Positions 11,283 to 22,429 of a stretch of DNA of 37,788 nt are shown piece after piece. The translations under genes were made by a program, and so were the position numbers. The DNA is from Euprymna scolopes (taxonomy: Eukaryota; Mollusca; Cephalopoda; Sepiida; Sepiolidae), in the NCBI GenBank assembly GCA_024364805.1, contig CM044495.1, forward strand, positions 44,871,273-44,909,060. The letters are read 5' to 3'. The first letter of the stretch is position 1. Each line of letters begins with the position of its first letter. The notes beneath the pieces were generated by a model, which was not told the origin of the DNA, made no database searches, and saw only the letters and a program-made list of their open reading frames with translations.

Positions 11283-12569
11283 AGGAGACAAAGGATAAAA
11301 CAAGAAAAGTGGGAAGAGAAACAATAGCACGGAAGATTCAAAAGAATGACAAAAGTTGAAAATAACGAAAACACCTGTATATGGATACGAAACGGACATG
11401 TAAACCGAGAAACTGAATTCCTAAAAACTGGAGCGCAAGGTAAGTCGATGAGAACCAACCATATCAAAGCAAAGATCGAGAAAGCACAAGAAAACAGCAA
11501 ATGCTAACTCTGTGGAAAAGGACTAAGTGAGGACTCTGTGTAGAAAGAGCTAAACCATATAGTAAGCGAATGCAGCAAACTGGCCCAAAAAGAATACAAA
11601 AAAACGTACGACCAAGTGTGGAGAGCAGTACCCTGAGAATTATGCAAACGGCTGCATCTTGAACGCACAGACAAATGGTAAAAGCAGACGCCCGCAACAA
11701 TACTTGAAAATGAGAATCAGAAAATCCTACGAGACATTGACATACAAACGGATTAAGCCATCCAAGCAAGAAGACCAGATGTCGTAATATTTAACAAAAA
11801 AGAAAAGTACTGTCAAATCGCAGAATTTGCTGCCCCAGCTGACCACATGATGAGTATCAAAGAAAACGAGAAATGAAGCAAATACACCGAGCTAGCCAGA
11901 GAGGTAAAAGGGATTTGAATGATGAAGAAAATCAAAATAATAACTATAATAGTAGGAACACTAGAGACAACTCCGAAAAACTTTGAAAAACATGTGAGAA
12001 ATTGGAATCAGAGAAGTTGCTGCGAAGATAAAATGTATAACGAAAATTAAAACAGCAGAAATATAAAGGAAAACCTTGATTGCGGAGATTAATACACATG
12101 GACCACATGTGTGGGCCAGACAAACTCATGAAGAGGTAAAGCATGAAGCGTTACAAGATTTAAGAACATTGAAGCTGCATATCTTCAAGTTCTCCATCTC
12201 ATCAGCCACCCACTCCTATTGCCCCATCACCTCCCAAAATGCGATACCAAATAGCCGAAAAGGGTAAAGATGGAGTGAAAGCCGGGGGAGAAAGTGTTGA
12301 CCAGACCTCTGCTGGACAAGCGCAGAGAGGATTGGGACTTGGCGATGCTTATTGCCACTGAAATTCCAGTGGAGATAAATGTCGGCTGGAAGCGAGAAAT
12401 ATAATGGTAAGAGGCTGCTGCGATTACTCAAATTTTGTGGGAAATGGAATCGGAAGAGGTGAAGAGTGCTGGAAATCTGGGGAAACTTGTTGTCATTTAG
12501 TTTCAAGGGAACACCCACATGTTTCCAGTGAGATATATTTGATGATCTGTGTGAAAGCTCCCTGTGAGC

Positions 12570-12570
<1 letters not shown>
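11283..12570 (+). mobile_element. LINE 3' part, restriction-like endonuclease (family B/C)
   Basis: The C-terminal domain and 3' UTR of an R2/R4-like LINE. Reading across frames gives NRETEFLKTGAQGKSMRTN at about 11403-11455, LCGKGLSEDS (zinc knuckle) near 11505, NHIVSECSKLAQKEYKK at about 11552-11603, ATILENENQKILRDIDIQTD at about 11695-11755, RRPDVVIFNKKEKYCQIAEF at about 11770-11830 (the RPD...D/E catalytic core), and APADHMMSIKENEK to about 11875. An IIVGTLETTPKN tail sits at about 11945-11985. The CCHC order and the RPD motif are diagnostic of the endonuclease used for target-primed reverse transcription. Stops and frame changes break it, and the RT part is missing. The remainder to 12570 is taken as 3' UTR. 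AAT arrays flank both ends. Confidence 0.75.

Positions 12571-12639
<69 letters not shown>
12571..12639. repeat. (AAT)n microsatellite at LINE 3' end
   Basis: About 69 bases of pure AAT directly follow GTGAGCT, the last non-repetitive bases of the LINE. Confidence 0.95.
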
Positions 12640-12640
<1 letters not shown>

Positions 12641-12780
12641 TTTAAAATAATACATCGATAAAAAACGTAAAACTAAAGTAAAACACAAATATATCTTAAC
12701 ATCATGGATGATGGGAATATAGACTTGATCTTGCTACTGTTACTGTACGATGGCCTTGTTATAATATATCCCCACCCACC

Positions 12781-12783
<3 letters not shown>

Positions 12784-12833
<50 letters not shown>

Positions 12834-12900
12834 TGTGTGTGTGTGCGTATGTGTGTGTTTTCTAAGGATATTTATTGATTTATAACTTTTAATTTCATCA

Positions 12901-12939
<39 letters not shown>
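12784..12939. repeat. (TA)n-(TG)n and (ATT)n microsatellites
   Basis: TA at 12784-12827 grades into TG-rich sequence to about 12858. A separate ATT run lies at 12901-12939. Confidence 0.93.
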
Positions 12940-12940
<1 letters not shown>

Positions 12941-13934
12941 TTTATTATTACTACTACAATTACTAGTAGCGGTACTACTATTTTCACTAATCATAATATT
13001 AACCTGAAATAATGGACATGCACATGTATATGAATACATCATGCAATAACTAACTTTAATCATCAGAAAAATAATTGGCCATTTAGTGTTAAAACCCAGC
13101 ATAAAGTATTCATCCCCCTTACGTTTATATTGGATTTGCTCAACTCCGTCACCCTATAGTTGCCTCCCCTTACAGCCGATGTGTGTATCTCTTGCTTGTT
13201 AGATTTAGCGAATTAGTATTGATTAAATTCGCCAAATCAATATGTACCGGGTCTCTTTGAAGTGTCGACACTCAAATTAGATTAAAGCCGACTATCTAAT
13301 TGGAAGCGTAAGCAATCGTTTGCTCGGAAAGAAATGCAAACAAAAGACTTGCCTTAATTTAATTCGAAGATTCCTGATTAGAGAATGAATTTCCAGTCGA
13401 CTAGACGCCCAAGTTTTGGTTCACAAAAAATATGTCAAACTCCTGATTGAGCTGTATTTCGATTTTGTATTTTTATCTGATTTTTGTTTCTCTATACAAT
13501 AATATATCTTAATAGATTAAAAGTACAGCTAACCCCAAAGAGTTGTTACGAAAATATAACAATGTATAATTTACAAAACACACATTTAAATTAAATTTCC
13601 GATCGAAACTTGACCTTTTTACATATAATCACAATTTCCCATAAATCTTTACAAATTCGAAAGCACCTTATATATATTATTCCCCACTTGAAAATTTGCG
13701 ATTTCTGAGATTTTTTGTAGTTAAATGCGACTTACGCGTTATCACCTCAAGACTTTTCTGTTATCTAAACGTTTACAGATTGTTTGCACACATTGTAATT
13801 ACCTGATTATGTTAAGAGATCCATTCAGTTTGTTGCTTACTTACTGAGCTGCTGAATTTTTATGTGGACGGGAGTAACAGGTTCTTTTTACCTGTATCTT
13901 AGAACAAAGATTTCTTGCGATCAGAGAATATTTG

Positions 13935-13936
<2 letters not shown>
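12940..13936. other. No feature recognised
   Basis: About 1 kb without a recognised gene or repeat. Confidence 0.5.

Positions 13937-13975
<39 letters not shown>
13937..13975. repeat. (TA)n microsatellite
   Basis: About 39 bases of TA that end where the copia-like fossil begins. Confidence 0.95.
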
Positions 13976-13977
<2 letters not shown>

Positions 13978-15815
13978 TAACAGGTTATGCGTCCAGCCAT
14001 CATCTTTTCTTTGACGGATCGGAATCTAAATTCGAATTGTGAAAGGTAAAATTTCTGGGATATCTAAGGATTCGAAAACTACACAAAAAGATATAATCTC
14101 TAACAGAGAATCCTAACGACCTCGAATTTTTCGAAAAGAACGCGACTGTTTTTGCATAATTCATTCAATGCTTAAACGATAGAAGTATATCTCTGATTAT
14201 AGCAGACGCCTTGGATGACGGACGGAAAGCATTGAACATATTAAGAGACCATTATTTATCAAAAGAGAAACAAAAATTATATCATTATATACAAAACTAA
14301 CGTCTCTGAAACGTATCGAGGACGAAACTATTACCGACTATGTTATAAGGGCAGAATCAACCGCAATAATAATACTAGAAGCGGAAAAGGTAATTTTGTA
14401 GGTTACGATAAAAACAGCCCAGCATATTTAATTTACTTTTCAGCCCAAAATGCCATAAAAGGGGTTAGATGTGTAAAATTCAATGATAAATATTTTTTTT
14501 AAATGGCGATCCAGTGGATGAAAAACGAGAAATATTACTTAGCATCTTAATTGATCACAATGACAATATTAATAACGATGACAATTACAGAACTACTGAC
14601 GAAAATAGAACCCAGACACGTCGATACGCTATAAAGGAGCGATAAAGACCAGACGTCTCACAAATTGAAAAGATACAAGACTACGCAGTGAATTACTTCT
14701 ACTCATTGAAAAACGCACCATCAAGTTATAAGGAGGCGATTAATTCAGAAAATCAGACAGAATGGAAACAAGCTATGTCATTCGAATTGAAAGCTTTATA
14801 GGAAAATAACACATACAAAATCAACAGATAAAAATATAATTTCTTCACGCTGGGTTTTTTTCCGAAACAAATCACAGCTTCTGGCAGTGAAACTTTTAAA
14901 GCAAGATTGCTTGCAAAAGGTTTTTCACAAATTTCTGGAGTGGAATATTTTTCAACATGTTCACCAACGACAAATTTTACGACAATTAGAATTTTATTAC
15001 AACTTGCCGCTCAATACAACCTAAAAATACATTAAATGGATGTAAAACAAATACGTATTTAAATGCTCCGATTGACTGTGAAATCTATATTTACCCTCCA
15101 GACGGATTTAAAATGAAAAATAAAAAGTGCGTGTGGAAGCTGAATAAATCGTTATACAAAGTGTTCACAATTGGAATCTAACGCTCCATAATTATTTAAT
15201 AGAACATGAATTCAAGCAATGCCTCGTAGACGCGTGTATGTATAGCGAAAATGTAGGTAATAAATTGTGCATTTTGGATTTTTGGGTTGACGATATATTA
15301 CTCGCCTCAAGATGTGACAAGACTAAAAGATGTAAAGAATAAATTGAATACAATTTTTTAAATGACCGAAAATTTTCCTTGGAAAATGAAACTATAACTA
15401 TGAACCAATCACGATACATTGAAAAAATTCTGCTCATGTTCGGAATGCAAGATTGCAAACCGCGTTCAACTCTCGTCGAAATGGACATAAATAAAAATAT
15501 AGAGACCGAAACAAAATCCATAGATAATCGATTATACAGGAAAATGGCAGGAAGCATCATCTATTTGATGACCGCAACTAGGACTATACTGTAACAAAGC
15601 TATCTCCAAACTTATCGAAACCGACAATTAAGGACCTTAATCATTCCAAACAAATCCTTCGTCACCTGAAAGGAACAAAAGAACAATTTTTAATATTTGA
15701 AAAGTCTACATATCCTCTAAATTTAGAAGGAGTTTAAGATTCAGATTGACGTAACTCTGAGGATAGAAAAAGTACAACGGGGTATAGTTTTAGACTGTAA
15801 AAGATTGGGCCCATA
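13976..15815 (+). mobile_element. Ty1/copia retrotransposon fossil
   Basis: A degraded copia-family element. Recognisable parts in order are a gag (UBN2-like) stretch at about 13990-14370, the tail of integrase at about 14385-14480, reverse transcriptase at about 14680-15420 and the start of RNase H at about 15600-15810. Protease and the integrase core were not seen. Near 13981, GGTTATGCGTCCAG resembles the primer-binding region copia elements have just inside the 5' LTR, but no pair of LTRs was found, so LTR divergence cannot date it. It is clearly broken, with roughly ten or more breaks, and is probably old. The left edge abuts a (TA)n tract. Confidence 0.85.
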
Positions 15816-16086
15816 ACTTGCTAAGTGTTGTGACAATATGTTAAACAAAGATGCCGGCGTGGTTCAGATCAGATCCTGAGTGTGATTGGCAGTAACCAAG
15901 ATGGGGGCCAAGAATCGAATGCGGTCCGTGACGTAGTAAGCGGCAAACTGATTGAATCCAAAATTCGACAATTTTTATAGTAACTTTGGAAGTTTTTCAT
16001 TGAATCATTAACACAGCCGGTGGTTATAAAAATGATTGGTGAATCCATTGCCCTCATACCCCCTTTAGGGTTCAAAAACATTTTAC
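15816..16086. other. No feature recognised
   Basis: The 270 bases after the copia fossil show no coding signal. They could hold a worn terminal part of that element, but there is no second copy to compare with. Confidence 0.4.
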
Positions 16087-16087
16087 A

Positions 16088-16130
<43 letters not shown>

Positions 16131-16238
16131 TTACTAACTAGATCTACCTAAGTATTGAACACTTTTGAAGTAAATAATTAAAATTTACGCATAAATCTAT
16201 ACTTTTGTATATTAATTTTATGTGAGTAAATTAAGTAG

Positions 16239-16317
<79 letters not shown>
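16087..16317. repeat. (TA)n tracts and (AG)n
   Basis: TA runs at 16087-16126 and 16240-16280. The second passes directly into a pure AG run at 16281-16317. The 113 bases between them are AT-rich and unassigned. Confidence 0.95.
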
Positions 16318-16319
<2 letters not shown>

Positions 16320-18338
16320 TCATACATCTTTAGCCCTTATTTTAATTACATGCATAGGCCGAGGGAATTCCGCTGAATAAGAAATATATTTAATCAAAAA
16401 TATGTTTTTATAGAGCGGATATTTTTCGAAATAGCACAACAATATTTTTGGGACAGAAAGATATATAACACGCAGCATATATACGTTATTATCAGTTTTT
16501 TTTATTAAAATTATGTCCAATGTGTTTTAGATATAGAACCGACACAATTAGATAATCAGTACTAATAACTACTCATAAAGTAATATTGTGCTACTTCGTT
16601 CAATACAAATAATATAATCTCATTGTAAGAGATACACTTTTATTTACATCTTTTCCCAGACAATGCTCTTTTTTTACCTTTTTTGGTAACCTCTGCCTAT
16701 TTTCTCATGCGAAGAACCTCTTCACATGGAAATTACTACGAGTACTTACATCATTACAACAATGGCTATTACGATGATATTCCAAAAAAAAAAAGTTGCA
16801 TTAAACAACAAAATATTGCAGGTTAAGCTTGTACGTTTGTGTAATTTACAATGAATCTAAGCATTTACAGTTAACAATTACCTAAGTATACTGTGCAAAT
16901 AAATCTTCCTAGCAATTAATAAAGAGGTGGATTCTGTGCGCAATCTCAGGTAACGGCGAAATATTTATTATGACTCGAAGCTTGCAATTATAAAACAAAG
17001 TGCTATTTTTAGCTTAATGTCCCCATTAACCGACTATTCATAGGATATGATATAGTATTTGTGTTTTTCGCAAAGTCAAACGGAAGCTAATAGAAAAAAA
17101 TGTCGGCTGATTACTTTATCTCTTTTTTTATTGCTTTCGTGCTTTTTACCTACGTTTTTCTTATATTGAATAAGGTGGAAAAATGTGTACACGCATAAAA
17201 TTATTCATTCCAGAGAGGTGCATTCAGAACGCAAGTGACTGATTACTTGTCATAAACTACGTATATATAATATATTTTTCTCTGTACCATAAATAGTTAT
17301 CCCCACCCAAGGTATCCACCATGATAGTTTTGACGTAAACTAATGTGTCTTGCATTGGAGACTTTATTTATGACGTATTCATCGTCTACTTATTCGTCTA
17401 GTAAGTTATTGAATAAAACTGTAAAATATTACACTTTATCATTTGCTCATTATTGAGTTGGTATTTAAACGTTAATGTGGATTATCTGACGAAACATTAC
17501 TTAGAATAAGTGTTATAATTCTGTTTAGTCTTAGAAGTGTACCTTCCCATGTTAAATCTTCTCTGTAGGAAAAGGGTTCGTTGACTGCGGATCTTATGAG
17601 AGGTCCATTGCGGGAAATGTCAATGCGGCTTTCCATGCATTTTCATGAGCGATAACTTACTTATCCTAGTGGCCCTGTTTTGTGTCCGAACTTTTGTACC
17701 AGACTGAAATTACTGAAAATAGAGTAATATGTTCACACTATCACTGTCATGTTGCGTGAAAACATGGTTTATTTTAATACATTTTGTTCAAGTCTTTAAT
17801 ATTATTATCCACATACCAGGGAAAATAATGAACATAAGTGTAAATTATCGCCTAATATCGTTGACATATTGCGAAATAAATGTTGTATAATTATTGAATT
17901 TAAAAACAAACTATTAAGTATTAGATTGATATGAATCTCTAAATAATAAACTAAAATCGTTTTGCATATATAATTTACGCATTAAATTACAAATAGTTCC
18001 AATTTTGTTTGTTGTTTTTAGAGCAAGTTTTATGAACTTTTACTGTAAAACGTGCTATAATTTAGGGTATTAATATTTTTTAAAATATTTTAAAGTAAAT
18101 GTAAGTTATGTCAAAATGATAGGAGAATTTATGTTGCTCTAAAATTGTGTGCCTGAAAGAGTATTAAGCCGGTTAACTACAAATTGACGATTATATTTAC
18201 TTTAGTAAATGCCTATCATTTATTTATCTACCTGTCTATCTTTCTATCTATTGCTTCATCTTTTTCATTCAATATAATTACGCAATCACCAATTATTAAG
18301 CGACGAATGAACTTTAATGTTTTTCATTATCGATATGT
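16318..18338. other. About 2 kb with no recognised feature
   Basis: AT-rich sequence on both strands with no conserved protein, RNA gene or internal duplication that I could find. Confidence 0.45.
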
Positions 18339-18424
18339 GTGTATATATATAAATATATATATATATAATATATATAATATGCATATCTATTTATATCTAT
18401 ATATATATATATATATATATATAT
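18339..18424. repeat. (TA)n microsatellite at LINE 5' edge
   Basis: Imperfect, then pure TA. The LINE coding remnant begins at the first base after it. Confidence 0.93.
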
Positions 18425-20376
18425 TGCGCAAAGAAATCACCTCTTCCATAATTCCGACGTACTAAGACTAAAGCTGCTTTCAGCAACCACTGTAAAACAG
18501 TAATAAAAAAATACAGGAGAGCTATACGCTCAGTACATCGAATCCAAAGTAGCTGAGCAGCGGATTGGTTCTCACCAGTTTTGGCAGATAGCAAACAGGA
18601 TCCGGAACAGTAGCGTGCGTTATATACCAACCATCATCAATCGACCTGAGATCATCTTGTCAGCATCAGACAAGGCTAAACTATTTGCCAAGAATTTTGC
18701 AGCTAACACTACGCTCTATTACGAAGGTCATCAAATTAAGCATTCTTCCTACAACAGACACCACACTATCCAACATACAGATATCTGTGCTTGAGGTCGC
18801 CAAATTAATCAAGAACCTTGATTTCACTAAAGCAACTGGCCCCGATAGCATTCCAATTATAGTGTTTAAAAAGCTTCGAACGGAACTTGCCCCTATAATT
18901 ACAAAACTGTTTAAGCGTTGCCTTAAGAAGTGCTTCCCAACACCCTGGAAAACCTCATCAGTATGACCTGTATTAAAGAAATCAGGTGATAAGTCATCTC
19001 CCTCTCAGTACTGACCAATACATCTCTTGTGTGTCACGAGTAAGTTACTAGAATCCATATAAAATAAAGAAGTAGTCAACCACTTCAGCAGAAATAACCT
19101 CCTCAGTGAGATGCAATATGGTTTCCGTTCTGCCAGATCTACATCTGATGTGCTAACGGTTATATCCCATAGAATTAGTGAATCTCCCGACATTTTTTTC
19201 CTTTCTAGGGCAATTGCCCTTGACATATCAAAAACCTTTAATAAGGTATGGCATCATGACCTACTTCACAAGATTTCCAGCTACGGTATACCTTGAAATG
19301 TTTTCTCAATAATTAAATCATTTCTCTGATAGGGTCATAATAGTGGTTGATGAGCAGCAATCAGAGGCCCAGATTATTAATGCAGGAGTCCCCCAGGGGT
19401 CCATCCTGGAACCAACTCTCTTCCTGATCTACATCAATGATCTCCCAAAACACATACTTAAATCATTCGTTGAAATCTATGCTGATGACGCGACCATCTA
19501 TGGCAACACATCAAAGCTCTCTCTGATTCTCTCTCCTCTGATCTTGAGCGTGTGGTACAGTGGGGGAAGAGGTGGCTGATTACTTTTACTGCATCTAAAA
19601 CCAAGCTCTTATATTTACATCATCACCGCTCTGTTCCTCATTTAGCACCAATTGAAATGGATGGCGCGCGTCCTGGAGAAGTTTCATGTTTCGACAAGCT
19701 CCTGAGTTTGACCTTTACTCGTGATCTGAAATGGAACACATATATCAAGTCTTTTGCCCGGACCGCTGGGAAAATGGTGGGATCCTTCTACCGCTCCAGA
19801 AGATATCTCACTAGTGATGCAATTCTCTATCTGCATAAAAGTCAAGTACGTCCAAACATGGAGTACTGCTGCCACATCTGGGCTGGAGCTTCTAAAAACA
19901 GTCAATCCCGCCTTGGCTTAGTGGGGGATGCTCTTTTCTCTTCCCTGGCACCGCTCTCCTACAGAAGAAACGTTGCGAGCCTGTCTTTGTTTTATCGTTA
20001 TTTCCATGGCAAGTGCTCGTCCGAGCTGCAATCTCTGCCCCCCCCCATCACAAATCTTTCACGATAAATACCCGTATAGCAAAACCCACTGTCAATAATT
20101 TTCCCCACTCCTTATATGTGCCAAAATCAAAACGTAGATTCAATGAACAAAGCTTCTTTCTGAGAAGTGCACGCCTGTGGAATTCTCTTCCGTTTGCCTA
20201 TTTCCCACCTGACTACAACTTGGATTTCTTCAAATCCAACATAAAGAAATTCCTGATTAATCTTTATCAAATCTGCAATACCAACTATTACTACGATATT
20301 ATTCCATTGATTATTGTACACACAATAACCCTTATCCCCGAGTGAATTCCGGGCCTTGATAAGCGGTTATCACCCG

Positions 20377-20379
<3 letters not shown>
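18425..20379 (+). mobile_element. 5'-truncated RT LINE (jockey/CR1 type)
   Basis: Most of the second ORF of a non-LTR retrotransposon, starting in the linker between endonuclease and RT. RT motifs in order: KATGPDSIP near 18830, MQYGFRSARSTSDVL at 19111, AIALDISKTFNKVWH (motif A) at about 19208-19255, GVPQGSILEPTLFLIYINDL at about 19386-19445, and YADD (motif C) at 19478-19489. The post-RT domain follows with WGKRWLITFTASKTKLL at about 19561, MEYCCHIWAGAS at about 19858, YRRNVASLSLFYRYFHGK at about 19960, and RLWNSLPFAYFPPDYNLDFF at about 20173. Breaks include in-frame stops at 18964, 19012 and 19066 and at least three frame changes (near 18740, between 19296 and 19343, near 19555, and near 20020). 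Motif A has Asn where relatives have Asp after the Phe. The apurinic endonuclease and first ORF are absent. The copy is dead. Confidence 0.93.
20358..20371 (+). other. Small hairpin in LINE 3' UTR
   Basis: GATAAGCGGTTATC forms a 5-bp stem with a 4-base loop, 8 bases before the (TA)n. A short 3' hairpin close to a microsatellite tail is common in LINEs whose RT recognises a specific 3' end, so it may be part of the template-recognition signal. That role is inference. Confidence 0.45.
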
Positions 20380-20469
<90 letters not shown>

Positions 20470-20563
20470 CATATATATATACATATACATATATATATAC
20501 ATATATATACATATATACACATATATATACATATACATATATATACACATATACATATATATA
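20380..20563. repeat. (TA)n then TATACA-rich array at LINE 3' edge
   Basis: About 80 bases of pure TA, then about 100 bases of TATACATA variants. Confidence 0.96.
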
Positions 20564-21364
20564 TCCTTTTGCCGTAAAATCCTTCTTTATTTGTGGTCTC
20601 AAATATGTTTAAATTATCAGCCTAAACTGAACAAAATATATTGTATTGTTGGGAGAATGAAACAAACAAACAAACAACAACAACAACACTGTGCACGTTT
20701 CAGATTTTAAGGTAGAAAATCCGAATTTTGAAGTTGTTCAAATTTTCATCTTTTGTGTTTTGATTTGTGAAGCTCGTTCAATATGTTCACAATAATTAGT
20801 ATCTTACGAAATACATTACTTCAAATATTCGAAAAATAAATGCATATTTTTTTAGTGGGCTAAATATTGCTAATTTACCATTAAATGGGAAATTCTTTGA
20901 AAGAAAAGATACAAAAACAATGAGAAATAACTACAGATTTTACTAAAATATGATAATTTGCTTGGGGAATTTGTTGTTATATGAGATTACTTAACCTGTG
21001 TTAGACCTACACACATGTTATCTCCCCTTTTCTATTTTGCTGTTACTTGCGTGTGACGTAGGTTTAAGTGTGTAAGCCTTTCATCTACTATAGTCTCTTG
21101 TGAATGACACCTTGCTTGGTCACGCGGAATTCACTTAAAGGTTTACGTTCCTTAAAAGCGCTGGTTGACTTTGAAGAAAATAAGATATCTATAATATACA
21201 TTTGAAACCAAAACAATGCATTATTACAAAATAAATAGATTTTTTTAAAATTTATATTGAAATTTATTAATATATTTAGAAAGAAACCTTCATCTTTAGA
21301 CCTACATATACGTGTATCTCATAATTACTCAATCATCAGTGAAGGTTACGACTTCCTGTCGGTA
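20564..21364. other. No feature recognised
   Basis: 800 bases with only small simple repeats (AAAC and AAC runs near 20662-20690) and no coding signal. Confidence 0.5.
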
Positions 21365-21486
<122 letters not shown>

Positions 21487-21639
21487 TGTCCACAAACTAA
21501 CTGAAGGATTAAAGTTATTCATTAATGAGTATTCTTTCCTGTTTCTCAGATATTCTACAGCTAATGTTTAGCAAATTACTTCTGAATAAGTATCGCACTG
21601 AACTACATAGGATAGTAGTAACATTGTTTTACCGAATTC

Positions 21640-22061
21640 AGGGATCAATTGTTTTGACTCCAGGAACTTATAGACGACATTTTCGTGTTCCCTAAACTTG
21701 ACTAGCCTCGACTATTTCTTATGGGTATAACTTTAAGAAAGAGTCTGTCTTAACAAACACCAAATCCTGCAAGAATTGAAGGAAAGTATCAGGAACGAAA
21801 TTGGGGACTTTAATCGCAATTCGGAGATTCTGCAATCTGTAATGAATAATGTTTCGGCAAAGCGCACAAATATGCGAAGCTGAGAATGGGCAATATTTAA
21901 AAAAAACCCTATATTTTTCAAATACAGATGTATTGAATTTTGCATTTTTGTAAAACTGTATAATGTCTTAGTAAGATTATGTTAAAATTACTAAAATATA
22001 TAAAAAAAAATAAAGATAACATTTAAGTTTAAAATCTTTCAATTACTTTTTGGACAACCTA
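21640..22061 (+). mobile_element. Tc1/mariner transposon, 3' half
   Basis: The C-terminal part of a DDE transposase plus the right terminal repeat. Reading along the plus strand gives LNLTSLDYFLW at about 21694-21726, which matches SPDLTPxDYFLW of relatives and includes the third catalytic Asp. LQELKESIRNEIGDFN and SEILQSVMNNVSAKR follow at about 21768-21870, then RAQICEAENGQYLKK one frame over. Stops fall in the LW..L stretch, and there is a frame change near 21860. After about 100 AT-rich bases, CTTTTTGGACAACCTATA (about 22046-22063) is a typical mariner right end ending at a TA. The left half and left terminal repeat were not found, so this is a dead remnant. Confidence 0.75.
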
Positions 22062-22148
22062 TATAATAGTAAAATATTTTATATATTTTGAAGGTTATGC
22101 TAATTGATTTTTTATTAATAGTAAATATACATTATTGTTTTAGCTAAG

Positions 22149-22198
22149 CCACCCGTGGGACTCTCTTCCGTTTTACTGCTTTCCAACTGGCTACAGTA
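22149..22198 (+). mobile_element. Short LINE tail remnant
   Basis: About 50 bases align at the nucleotide level (roughly three in four matching by eye) with the RLWNSLPFAYF part of the LINE at 18425-20379, and read PWDSLPFYCFPTGYSM. It looks like a scrap of the same family. Confidence 0.55.
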
Positions 22199-22429
22199 TG
22201 GTTGTCATAGAAAAAAAAAGGGGGAGTTAGGGCTCGTTGAGCTTGTCAGGAATAAATGCCAGATACAAACTGACTCGAGTGGATTCCATATATTGTAATT
22301 GCACCCGGCTTATGCATCAGTACCTACTCCTTAGGTGACCTAAGTTTGCAAAACGAGGAAATCCGTTAATGTCATCACATCTATGTAAGTTGTAGATAGT
22401 GACACGCGAGGCCCCCCTCTCCCAGTGTT

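Noticed and set aside
18397-18630. Minus-strand frame overlapping the LINE start
   Set aside because: It is the antisense shadow of the LINE linker region, ending in TA repeat.
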